From positions 1 through 33,219 of the forward strand of contig JAIBAN010000086.1 in the NCBI GenBank assembly GCA_019695185.1: 33,219 nucleotides of DNA, in the 5' to 3' direction. The notes under the pieces were generated by a model, which saw only the letters and a program-made list of their open reading frames with translations, did not search any database and was not told where the DNA came from. The first letter of the stretch is position 1. Every line of letters begins with the position of its first letter. The DNA comes from Blastocatellia bacterium (GTDB lineage: Bacteria > Acidobacteriota > Blastocatellia > Chloracidobacteriales > Chloracidobacteriaceae). The translations under genes were made by a program, and so were the position numbers. Below, in pieces: positions 25,035 through 32,399 of this stretch.

Positions 25035-27260
25035 ATGGACCTTTCTTCCTATGCAAAACAAAACCGGGGAGATGCGTCTGCCTATGCAACTTACTTTGCC
25101 GGAATGGACGCCTCCATGCAGCAGAAGGTCGCCCTCACCACAGCCTATTTTCCCACCCACGGTGTAATTGCCGATATGGGAAGCGGTTCCGGGAAAGGTA
25201 CGTTTGACCTCGCCTGTCTGTATCAATCACTGCAATTGGTGGGCATTGACATCAATCCTGTGTCGGTTGCCTATGCCCAGGACCATTACCAACGACCAAA
25301 TCTGTCTTTTGTGGTGGGTGACATCTCGCAACAGGTTTTGCCGGCTGCTTCAGTGGATGGCATTTTAAATTCCTCGGTGTTTCACCATATTACCAGCTTC
25401 AACAATTTTGACCTCGCAAAAGTGGGTGAAACCCTGGACAACCAGGTGGCTCAACTCAAGGCCGGAGGGGTGATTATCATTCGGGATTTTGTCGTTCCGG
25501 ATGGACCCGACTGGGTGTGGCTGGATTTGCCAACAGCGGATGGAGCGGCAACTGGCGAGATTCCAACTCTTTCAACTGCTGCTCTGTTTCGGGAATTTGC
25601 CCGGTCTTTCCGCAGCAGCCAGCATCCTGAAGAGGGTGTTCCCTGTGATGAGATTCCGTCACCCCGCCCAGGTTTTTCCCGCTTCCGGGTACGGTTGCGG
25701 GATGCCAACGAATTTATTTTGCGTAAGAATTACCGACGCGATTGGGAAACCGAACTTCTGGAAGAGTATACCTATTTGTCCCAGGCTGCATTTGAACAGG
25801 AGTTTCGCCAACGGGGTTTGCGGATCATCAATTCCATGCCCATCACCAATCCCTGGATTGTAGCGAACCGCTATCGCAATCAAATTTTTATCACCGGGCC
25901 AGACGGAGCGGATGTTCCCTTTCCCCCCACCAACTATTTGATCGCGGGGGAAAAAGTGTCACTTGCTCAAGGGGTGGAACTGGTTGAAACGACTTTAGCG
26001 GAACAAACCACACCCGGTTTTCTGCAATTGCGCGGATTTCGCCATGTTGCAACAAACAAGGTGTACGAACTGGTGGAGCGGCCTCATCCCACGTTGGATG
26101 TGCTCCCCTGGTTTGAGTCCGAGGGGCGCTTGTTGATTCTGGCCAAAAAGGATTTCCCCCGCCCTATTACCAATGCCTGTCTGAGCCATCCAAATCCGAC
26201 CTCAACCACTCGTGCCGGATATATTACCGAACCTGTCTCAGCCATCATTGACAACGAAGCGGACCTGGATTCGTTCACCAAACAGGTGCTGGAGGAACGC
26301 GCCGGAGTATCCGCCACTGACATTCTGAGGATGGGAGACCCGGTTTCCTATTTTACCTCTCCCGGCGGACTCAACGAACGCGTCCTGGCCCGCCTGGTTC
26401 ACATCAAACCTCGGTTGGGCGTAACGTTTGTTTCTCCGAACTACACTCCTTTTGTCGAAGCCGGGACGGTTCGGGAACTGGATGCCACTCAGGTTTTGCG
26501 GGCCAGTCATGTGAGTGGGATGTTTGATGCCCGCCTGGAGATCAACATTTACCGGCTGTTCCTGCAGCTTGGTGTTTCCTGTGGTCCCTGGATTGGTGAT
26601 GTCTGCGACCTGTCGGAACAGGACGGTTCGCACCTGGAATACTCTGCTGCAACTTTGCAACCGCCTCACCGTTCCATGTTTACTTTGGAACCCTCTCTGC
26701 TTGCCCCCAGCTTTCTTTCATTGCGCAGAGCTGGTTTTTCGGAAAGAAATGCCAAGGGGGTGGAGCTGGCGCAAACCGAACTGGAATATGTTGTCCCTCG
26801 TTTTTACAGCCGGAATACCGTCACAGCATTGCCGGTCTTGCGTACCAGTCAAGGAATCCTGATTGGACTGGAGTATCGTGATTTACCAGCTTTTCAATCT
26901 TTTACCGGTTCGTCCAGGCAGGCAGTGGTTCCTGCCTGGCGGTTACCGGCTTCCCTGGCTCATGTTTCACGGATTCCGCAGTTTCTGTCAGAGTGTTTTC
27001 GGCGGGAATTTCAATTGGAAATCAGAAATGCCTGGGAATTGGGCGGTCCTTATTTTCCGACTCCCGGTGTGACGCCTGAACTGGCTCATCCCTGGCTGGT
27101 GGAAATCAAGGCCGAGGACTGCCTCAGGTCCACACTCACATTGATAGAGCTTGGTGTTTTTATTCAACTTCTGGAACAGGTTGCTGATGCTCATTTGTTA
27201 ATTTCCGGCCTCCGGGCAGCCCATGCTCTTGGGATTCTCAACGGGTTGAGCATTGAATGA
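25035..27260 (+). CDS. SAM-dependent methyltransferase fused to two Nudix-like domains
   Basis: A 741-residue product from ATG 25035 (AAAAGG 8 nt upstream). ATG 25017 and TTG 24960 are less likely. The N-terminus is a class I methyltransferase: VIADMGSGSGKGTFDLACLY (near 44-63), LVGIDINPVSVAYA and GDISQQVLPAASVDGILNSS. Two segments then look Nudix-like. The first (about 345-465) has EPVSAIIDNEADLDSFTKQV then LEERAGVSA, where the EE pair of the Nudix box is kept, and YFTSPGGLNER. The second (about 595-690) has FLSECFRREFQLEIRN then GGPYFPTPGVTPE, where the catalytic glutamates are mostly lost. This suggests one active and one inactive nucleotide-binding domain. I know no characterised protein with this order. 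It is coupled by ATGA to a GNAT gene. Confidence 0.75.
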   Translation: MDLSSYAKQNRGDASAYATYFAGMDASMQQKVALTTAYFPTHGVIADMGSGSGKGTFDLACLYQSLQLVGIDINPVSVAYAQDHYQRPNLSFVVGDISQQVLPAASVDGILNSSVFHHITSFNNFDLAKVGETLDNQVAQLKAGGVIIIRDFVVPDGPDWVWLDLPTADGAATGEIPTLSTAALFREFARSFRSSQHPEEGVPCDEIPSPRPGFSRFRVRLRDANEFILRKNYRRDWETELLEEYTYLSQAAFEQEFRQRGLRIINSMPITNPWIVANRYRNQIFITGPDGADVPFPPTNYLIAGEKVSLAQGVELVETTLAEQTTPGFLQLRGFRHVATNKVYELVERPHPTLDVLPWFESEGRLLILAKKDFPRPITNACLSHPNPTSTTRAGYITEPVSAIIDNEADLDSFTKQVLEERAGVSATDILRMGDPVSYFTSPGGLNERVLARLVHIKPRLGVTFVSPNYTPFVEAGTVRELDATQVLRASHVSGMFDARLEINIYRLFLQLGVSCGPWIGDVCDLSEQDGSHLEYSAATLQPPHRSMFTLEPSLLAPSFLSLRRAGFSERNAKGVELAQTELEYVVPRFYSRNTVTALPVLRTSQGILIGLEYRDLPAFQSFTGSSRQAVVPAWRLPASLAHVSRIPQFLSECFRREFQLEIRNAWELGGPYFPTPGVTPELAHPWLVEIKAEDCLRSTLTLIELGVFIQLLEQVADAHLLISGLRAAHALGILNGLSIE

Positions 27261-27823
27261 CAAGGGGTTCCATGAATCAATTTCCGATTTCCTTAACTGA
27301 TGGTACGCTCCGGTTGCGAACAATCGGTTTGGCTGAGACAGAACAGGTCTATTCCGCCGTCAGGGAATCGATTCCTGAGATTTCCCCTTGGATGGATTGG
27401 TGCCATGGCGATTACCAGATTTCCAATACCAAGGATTTTCTGGCTTCGCGGGAGGAAGCCTGGCTAACGGGAACAGATTATACTTTTGGCATTTTTGATG
27501 GTGTTACGGGAGCATTTTGGGGTTGTACCGGAATCAACCAAATCAACCAACTTCATCGGTTTGGCAATCTTAGTTATTGGGTCCGGACCACCGTAACCAG
27601 GCAAGGGGTGGCCACGCGCGCCACGCTGCTGACTGCCCGTTTTGGGTTTGAGGCCCTTGGATTGAGCCGGATTGAGATTGTGGCGATGGTTGGAAATGCG
27701 GCAAGTCGAAGAGTAGCGGAAAAAGCCGGGGCGGTTTATGAAGGGATTTTACGGAGGAGGTTGTTTTTTGCCGGACAGTTTTGTGATGCAGCAATGTATT
27801 CCTTGGTAAAGGGTGAATGTTAA
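27257..27823 (+). CDS. GNAT-family N-acetyltransferase (RimJ/RimL type)
   Basis: A 188-residue protein whose ATG overlaps the methyltransferase-Nudix stop (ATGA). ATG 27272, preceded by AAGGGG, is an alternative start. It has the RimJ/RimL layout: LTDGTLRLRTIGLAETEQVY, then GCTGINQINQLHRFGNLSYW, then VRTTVTRQGVATRATLLTA, the acetyl-CoA-binding motif A, and finally NAASRRVAEKAGAVYEGILR. It would transfer an acetyl group from acetyl-CoA to a protein N-terminus, amino acid or antibiotic. The target is unknown. Coupling with the upstream gene suggests the two modify the same substrate or pathway. Confidence 0.9.
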   Translation: MTRGSMNQFPISLTDGTLRLRTIGLAETEQVYSAVRESIPEISPWMDWCHGDYQISNTKDFLASREEAWLTGTDYTFGIFDGVTGAFWGCTGINQINQLHRFGNLSYWVRTTVTRQGVATRATLLTARFGFEALGLSRIEIVAMVGNAASRRVAEKAGAVYEGILRRRLFFAGQFCDAAMYSLVKGEC

Positions 27824-27857
27824 ACAGTGAACGGGGAAATAGTTTTATCAGACGTAA

Positions 27858-27886
27858 TTGATTCCTGACGCATCTTTCCCTATAAT
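27858..27886 (+). promoter_or_regulatory. Housekeeping-type promoter for bTHX
   Basis: TTGATT (27858-27863) and a perfect TATAAT (27881-27886) are separated by 17 bp, so transcription should start near 27893, about 50 nt before the bTHX start codon. It is the best sigma-70-like promoter I noticed in the window. Confidence 0.65.
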
Positions 27887-27941
27887 CCGCCCGTTTTCTT
27901 TCGATTTCTAATTATTTCTGTTGTAAAGGAGGTGGCTCACC

Positions 27942-28046
27942 TTGGGTAGAGGCGATAAACGCACCAAAAAAGGAAAGATTTTCGCAGGTTCTTTCGGCAA
28001 GACCCGGCCCCAAAAAAAGAAAAAAACCGTTGCAGCCAAAAGCTAG
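27942..28046 (+). CDS. 30S ribosomal protein bTHX (small, TTG start)
   Basis: A 34-residue basic protein beginning (M)GRGDKRTKKGKIFAGSFG and continuing KTRPQKKKK. This matches the THX family (G-x-G-D-x-x-T-x-x-G-K-I-x-x-G-x-x-G-K-x-R-P), which sits in a pocket at the top of the 30S head and stabilises RNA there. It starts at TTG 27942, supported by AAAGGAGGT (27925-27933) 8 nt upstream. It has its own promoter upstream and a strong terminator behind it, so it is a single-gene unit. Confidence 0.92.
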   Translation: MGRGDKRTKKGKIFAGSFGKTRPQKKKKTVAAKS

Positions 28047-28069
28047 CCGGAATTTTTCCCTTAACCGTC

Positions 28070-28127
28070 AAAACGGTGCATGAAATGGTCCGTACCGGAT
28101 TCTGTTTCTCATGCGCCGTTTTGCTTT
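28070..28127 (+). terminator. Long stem-loop terminator after bTHX
   Basis: AAAACGGTGCATGAAA (28070-28085) pairs with TTTCTCATGCGCCGTTTT (28105-28122) to form a ~16-bp stem with one G.T-type mismatch and a two-base bulge, around a 19-nt loop. GCTTTTTCC follows, giving the T tract of an intrinsic terminator. Confidence 0.8.
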
Positions 28128-28232
28128 TTCCTCCCTCCTTTTTGTTTTTCCTTGAAAACCCACCCACCAGTCCCACATGCACGAGGCTCTGGGGAAAAAT
28201 CCGCGTGGAAATTCCCAGTTTCGGGCAATAAT

Positions 28233-28277
28233 TCCCAAAAATCAGTGTAAATGTCTGCAAGTGCTTCATTTTTGGGA
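28233..28277. promoter_or_regulatory. 10-bp inverted repeat directly upstream of the sigma-54 promoter
   Basis: TCCCAAAAAT (28233-28242) and ATTTTTGGGA (28268-28277) are perfect reverse complements separated by 25 bp, ending one base before the -24 element. It could be an activator or repressor site. Activator sites for sigma-54 promoters usually lie further upstream. Confidence 0.45.
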
Positions 28278-28278
28278 T

Positions 28279-28294
28279 TGGCACAGGGATTGCT
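28279..28294 (+). promoter_or_regulatory. Sigma-54 (-24/-12) promoter upstream of hsp20
   Basis: TGGCAC-AGGGA-TTGCT matches the -24/-12 consensus TGGCAC-N5-TTGCW exactly, with the GG and GC doublets 12 bp apart as required. Transcription would begin near 28305, leaving a 135-nt leader before the Hsp20 ATG. A gene for an NtrC-type activator lies 900 bp downstream. Confidence 0.75.
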
Positions 28295-28439
28295 ATGAGA
28301 ATGGGTGAAAATCACGTGGTGGCGAGAAACAGCCATCACGGTTTCCCGGGTGAGGATTGACGCGCTGCACCACGTCATTCCTCTCCGGGTCCGGTTCCGA
28401 CCAACAAGGCTTTGAGCCCTGATTGAAAGGAGGTTGTAT

Positions 28440-28970
28440 ATGAAAGGTGAAGGCACCCAAATGCAACCGAAAGAAATGAAGGGCCTTTCACCAATTGCAA
28501 CGGATGTCGCCAAGCTCTTTGAAGATATGGAAAAGGTCTATCGGGATATTTCCCAGCGGGCTTTCCAGTTCTTTGATGAAAGGGGGCGCACCTTTGGCAA
28601 GGAGCTTGAAGACTGGTTCAAGGCCGAATCTGAATTCCTGCGTCCGATTGCAATTGAGTTGACCGAAAATGAAACCGAATACCTGCTTCGTGCAGAAGTC
28701 CCAGGTTACACGGAAAAGGATATTGAACTCCATGTCGAACCCAGCCGGGTTGTGATGCGGGGCAAGGTCGAATCCAAGAAGGAAGAAAAACGTGAGGAAG
28801 CCACCGTTTATACGGAAATCTCCAACAAGAATTTCTTCCGTCAAGTGAACCTTCTCACAGAGGTTGACCCGAACCGTACCACCGCGCTTATGAAGGAAGG
28901 CATCCTGACCGTGACTATGCCCAAGGTGGTGACACCAACTCCCACCAAGGTGGAGGTGAAAACTGAATAA
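28440..28970 (+). CDS. Small heat-shock protein, Hsp20/alpha-crystallin family
   Basis: A 176-residue chaperone started at ATG 28440 with AAGGAGG 6 nt upstream. The N-terminal ~65 residues form a charged helical arm (FEDMEKVYRDISQRAFQFFD). The alpha-crystallin domain begins near 70 (IELTENETEYLLRAEVPGYT) and includes KDIELHVEPSRVVMRGKV, with the family signature ALMKEGILTVTMPK near the end. The C-terminal tail is PTPTKVEVKTE. Such proteins hold unfolding proteins in oligomers. The gene stands behind a consensus sigma-54 promoter, which is unusual for this family, though a sigma-54 promoter has been reported for E. coli ibpB. Confidence 0.93.
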   Translation: MKGEGTQMQPKEMKGLSPIATDVAKLFEDMEKVYRDISQRAFQFFDERGRTFGKELEDWFKAESEFLRPIAIELTENETEYLLRAEVPGYTEKDIELHVEPSRVVMRGKVESKKEEKREEATVYTEISNKNFFRQVNLLTEVDPNRTTALMKEGILTVTMPKVVTPTPTKVEVKTE

Positions 28971-29336
28971 TTCCGGGTTTTCAAATCCGGGAACCGTCGG
29001 TCTTGAGCGTTTAAGGGGTGAAGCGCCGTCTCCATCCGCCCACGCACGATATTTTGTCAGGTTCCCCAATCCCAATTTCTCCGTGGGATGGTTCCCGGAT
29101 TTGAATCAAACTTGAACGCTCAAGGCCGTTCCAAAGTGTGTGTGTTTGTGATCTTTCAGTGTGTTCTCTTTGGGAGGAGTGCAGAGGTGGCACTTCTCCC
29201 ACTTTTTTTCAACCTGCCCAAGTTCTATGCAGCGTGGTATAAATCCGATTCATATTTATTTTCAGGGACATGTTCCGCCTGCGTCCCCCCACAATCTCAT
29301 TGAATCTTATTTTTTCCGGCCTCACATTGGTGCATC
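28971..29336. other. Gene-free region with two crossing inverted repeats
   Basis: 366 bp between hsp20 and the response regulator with no credible gene. Element A (28981-28995, TCAAATCCGGGAACC) has a perfect 15-bp reverse complement at 29090-29104. Element B (29002-29015, CTTGAGCGTTTAAG) has its reverse complement at 29111-29124 with one mismatch. The order is A, B, A', B', with 6-bp gaps inside each pair. The remainder, including a T-rich stretch at about 29199, has no feature I can name. The leader of the next gene lacks a clear promoter. Confidence 0.6.
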
Positions 29337-30767
29337 ATGCCAAAAGACAAAATTCTGGTCGTTGACGATGAGCAATTAATTCGCTGGACCTTGACCGAGG
29401 CGCTCAAGGGCTGGAATTACGATTGCATGGAGGCGGCTTCCGCTTCCGGAGCACTCGCCCTGTACGAGCAGGAACCGCCAGCGGCTGTCCTGTTGGATAT
29501 CAACCTTCCCGACGGTTCAGGGCTCGATGTCCTTCGCACGATCAAATCCAAACAACCGAATGCGGTGGTCATTATGATTACCGCCAATGTCTTATTGGAT
29601 GACACAATCGCTGCCCTGCGCGCCGGGGCCTTTGACTTCATTGGGAAACCCATCAATCTTGATGAACTGCACGTTACCATCCGCAACGGCATTGAAACCC
29701 AAAAGCTCCGCAAGGAAGTTTCCAAACTGCAAAGTGAACAGGCCCTCCGGTTCGGTTTCGAGCAAATCGTGGGGGAGTCCCATGCGATGGTGGATACCGT
29801 TTCCCTGGCCCGGAAAATTGCTGCCAGCGAAGTCTCCTCTCTCGTCTTGCAAGGTGAATCGGGAACCGGGAAGGATGTTCTGGCGAAGGCCATTCATTAT
29901 GGGTCCAGTCGGGCCAACCATCCCTTTGTGGCGATAAATTGCGCCGCGATTCCCGCCACCCTGCTCGAAAGCGAGCTGTTTGGCTATGAAAAAGGGGCCT
30001 TCACCGATGCTAAAAACCGCAAGGAAGGTTTGTTTGAACAGGCTGAGGGCGGGACCATTTTTTTGGATGAAATTGGTGAACTGGAATTGAGCCTGCAGGC
30101 AAAACTGCTCCGGGTTTTGGAAGAAGGGGTGTTTCGCCGGGTGGGCGGGCTGAAAGACCTCAATATTGATGCCCGCATCATTGCCGCCACCAATCGCAAC
30201 CTGAAAGCGGAAAGCCAATCGGGGCGTTTTCGGCTTGACCTTTTTTACCGGCTTTCCGTGATACAGATTGACGTTCCCCCCTTGCGGGAACGGGGTGATG
30301 ATGTCCTGGTCCTGGCCAACCATTACATTCATATTTTTAACGAACAGCTCAAGAAAAAAACACGCGGGTTGAGCCCACAGGTGATTGACCTTTTTCGCAA
30401 GTACCCCTGGCCCGGTAATGTCCGGGAATTAAGAAATGTGATTGAGCGGGTTATGATTTTGGAAGACGGTGATATCGTTTCAGCCACCTATCTCCCCCGC
30501 GACCTGCTGAGTTTCCAAAAAGAAAGACTGCCTGAAACTCAACCTCAACCGGCTGAATACAATGGAACCCTGCCGGCGCATGCAACCCACCGGCCCTTTG
30601 AGCTGCCGGAACAGGGCGTGGCGATTGAGGAAGTGGAAAACTCCTTGGTCCGGCAAGCACTGGAACGTTGTCATGGGAACCAGACCCAGGCGGCCAAATT
30701 ATTGGGAATTTCGCGTGACCAGTTACGATATCGGCTCAAGAAAATCGAGAGCCCGGAAGCCGTATGA
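29337..30767 (+). CDS. NtrC-family sigma-54-dependent response regulator
   Basis: A 476-residue protein with three parts. The receiver domain (1-120) has Asp10/Asp11, phospho-acceptor Asp54 (VLLDINLP) and Lys104 (FIGKP). The AAA+ domain has Walker A GESGTGKD (173-180), the sigma-54 contact loop GAFTDA (220-225, instead of the usual GAFTGA), Walker B TIFLDEIGE (about 240-248) and the arginine-finger region FRLDLFYRLSVIQIDVPPLR. The C-terminal Fis-type HTH reads NQTQAAKLLGISRDQLRYRL. It activates sigma-54 RNA polymerase by ATP hydrolysis when phosphorylated. No histidine kinase gene is nearby. Its most obvious possible target in the window is the hsp20 promoter just upstream. Confidence 0.95.
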   Translation: MPKDKILVVDDEQLIRWTLTEALKGWNYDCMEAASASGALALYEQEPPAAVLLDINLPDGSGLDVLRTIKSKQPNAVVIMITANVLLDDTIAALRAGAFDFIGKPINLDELHVTIRNGIETQKLRKEVSKLQSEQALRFGFEQIVGESHAMVDTVSLARKIAASEVSSLVLQGESGTGKDVLAKAIHYGSSRANHPFVAINCAAIPATLLESELFGYEKGAFTDAKNRKEGLFEQAEGGTIFLDEIGELELSLQAKLLRVLEEGVFRRVGGLKDLNIDARIIAATNRNLKAESQSGRFRLDLFYRLSVIQIDVPPLRERGDDVLVLANHYIHIFNEQLKKKTRGLSPQVIDLFRKYPWPGNVRELRNVIERVMILEDGDIVSATYLPRDLLSFQKERLPETQPQPAEYNGTLPAHATHRPFELPEQGVAIEEVENSLVRQALERCHGNQTQAAKLLGISRDQLRYRLKKIESPEAV

Positions 30768-30768
30768 T

Positions 30769-31908
30769 TTAGGCCAGCCATTTCCGGGCCTTGTAGTAGG
30801 CCTCCCAATGAGTGCTTTTCTGAGCCCGTGATTTGACCACCACATCAAAATAATGCTTCAGCTTTTTGGCATCCTCGGGGTTGTCTTTGAGAACCGTCCC
30901 AATCAGATTCCGGGCGATATGTTCGCCGGTCAGTTTCCCTTCCCCAAAATAACAGGCATCCAATCCGGCAGAAAAACCAACCGAAACCGCTTCGGCTGTG
31001 GACATGACGGTGGTGGGTTTTTCCAGGGTGATTTTTTCCTCGGTTTGTCCCACCCGCAGGTCATGGAAAGTGGACACCAACAGTTCCATGACATCCATTT
31101 CCAGTTCAACCGTCGCCTCCGCATCAGCCAATAACCGTTGGGTCTGGTCATAGACCAGTTTTAGTTCCTGTTTTTTGTCCCCGATGGGTTGGACCGTTTC
31201 GAAATTAAACCGCCGTTTGAGCGCGCTCGACATTTCATTGACGCCCCGGTCCCGCAGGTTAGCGGTTGCAATCACATTAAACCCTTTCCGGGCAAAAAGG
31301 ACGCCCTCATCACCTTTCAGTTCAGGAATCAGTAGTACCTTATCCGAGAGGATACTGACCATTGAGTCCTGAATCTCCGGAGGACAGCGGGTAATTTCTT
31401 CGAATCGGACGAGCTTCCCTTCTTTGAGTCCAATATACAGCGGTGACGGGACCAAGGCCTGCAAACTGGGACCGTCAGAGAGGAGCAGGGCAAAATTCCA
31501 CGAATATTTGATTTGGTCTTCCGTTGTCCCTGCGGTTCCTTGAATGGTGTTGGTGGAAACACCGGAAATGGCCGCCGACAGGAGTTCGGAAAGCATGGAC
31601 TTGGCGGTCCCCGGTTCGCCCACGAGTAAAAGCCCCCGATTTCCAGCCAGGGTTATCACCGAGCGGTCAATCAGAGCGTCATCCCCATAGAATTTTTCGG
31701 AAATCACAGTCTCTGTTTTTTTTCCTTGCCAGGTATGCGACAACGATTTGCCATCCGAACCCAGGATGAACGTCCGTACCGCCCGAGGGGACAGATTCCA
31801 GCCCGGAGGTTTTGGCTGGTGGTCATTGAAGGCAAGTGCGCTCAGTTCCTTGGTATAGAGTTCCTCTGCTGGTGGTTTGACGCGGTGTTGTGATTTTGTT
31901 TGAGCCAT
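30769..31908 (-). CDS. MoxR-type AAA ATPase
   Basis: A 379-residue ATPase from the ATG at 31908. The frame runs 71 codons further up, but those residues look like translated noncoding DNA. Walker A is GEPGTAKS (97-104), the Walker B region is LVRFEEITRCPPEIQ (167-181, Glu-Glu instead of Asp-Glu), and sensor 1 is VIATANLRD (212-220). The N-terminal phrase PPGWNLSPRAVRTFILGSDG is typical of the MoxR branch often found beside SWIM zinc-finger, DUF5682 and VWA genes. None of those partners is in this window. These ATPases act as chaperones with a VWA protein. The stop lies one base from that of the convergent response regulator. Confidence 0.88.
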   Translation of the reverse strand: MAQTKSQHRVKPPAEELYTKELSALAFNDHQPKPPGWNLSPRAVRTFILGSDGKSLSHTWQGKKTETVISEKFYGDDALIDRSVITLAGNRGLLLVGEPGTAKSMLSELLSAAISGVSTNTIQGTAGTTEDQIKYSWNFALLLSDGPSLQALVPSPLYIGLKEGKLVRFEEITRCPPEIQDSMVSILSDKVLLIPELKGDEGVLFARKGFNVIATANLRDRGVNEMSSALKRRFNFETVQPIGDKKQELKLVYDQTQRLLADAEATVELEMDVMELLVSTFHDLRVGQTEEKITLEKPTTVMSTAEAVSVGFSAGLDACYFGEGKLTGEHIARNLIGTVLKDNPEDAKKLKHYFDVVVKSRAQKSTHWEAYYKARKWLA

Positions 31909-32399
31909 ACGGTTTTGTTCAAAAAGGAATCGGGGATTAAACGCTAAAGCAGGCCAGAAGAGATTGGAACATATTTTCACCACCGAGGCACAGTGAACAC
32001 TCGGGCAACACTGAGAAATACAAAGAAAAACCTGTGGGCAGTCGCTGTGCCGTGGCGGTGAATGCTTGCAAACAGTTTGGGTTCCAATGTTGTGCAGACC
32101 GAAAGAATACCGACTCGGCAATTCTCGGTTTAGCGGAAGTCAGCGTCACAACTTGAGGCGTGATGTCTTGTAATCCCTTGAAAATAAAGAAAAAAATCTC
32201 ACGTCTCAAGGCGTAACCCGGACTTTTTCTCCTCATATCGCCAAACTGAGCATTGCTGGTTCCGACTGCGAAACCGACACCGCCAATTGGTAAAGCTTGA
32301 AGAGCCAATGGTCAACCCCGAAGATAAAGGGGTGAGGCTCCATGCACCAATCCTCCCTTGACCACGCACAACTGACCGCGTAAATCCAGCGCCCGGCCC
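31909..32399. other. Gene-free region with two imperfect inverted repeats
   Basis: About 490 bp between two minus-strand genes. The open frames across it give low-complexity, unconvincing peptides. One inverted repeat pairs 31978-31993 (CACCACCGAGGCACAG) with 32045-32060 at 13 of 16 positions. A second pairs 32152-32163 (CTTGAGGCGTGA) with 32199-32210 at 11 of 12 positions, around an A-rich loop. The second could be a terminator or leader hairpin for either strand. No gene is supported here. Confidence 0.55.

Larger units (their letters stand above)
28047..28439. other. Gene-free region between bTHX and hsp20
   Basis: About 390 bp without a credible gene. It holds the bTHX terminator (28070-28126), a 10-bp inverted repeat (28233-28277), and a sigma-54-type promoter (28279-28294), listed separately. 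It also holds a 145-nt leader that carries ACGTGGTG (28313) and CACCACGT (about 28368) as a distant inverted repeat, and an AAGGAGG ribosome site (28427-28433) for the chaperone gene. Confidence 0.6.

Noticed and set aside
28109..28513. Minus-strand open frame between bTHX and hsp20
   Set aside because: It runs into the hsp20 coding sequence and over the sigma-54 promoter. No ribosome site or protein pattern supports it.
29186..29205. TGGCAC upstream of the response regulator as a second sigma-54 promoter
   Set aside because: The -12 half reads CCACT instead of TTGCW, so the essential GC doublet is missing.
29592..30332. 246-codon minus-strand frame opposite the response regulator
   Set aside because: It covers the AAA+ motifs of the real gene and has no recognisable content.
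31909..32308. Upstream extension of the MoxR-type ATPase and a 123-codon minus-strand frame
   Set aside because: The residues are low in complexity and Cys/His-rich. The family N-terminus begins at the ATG at 31908.
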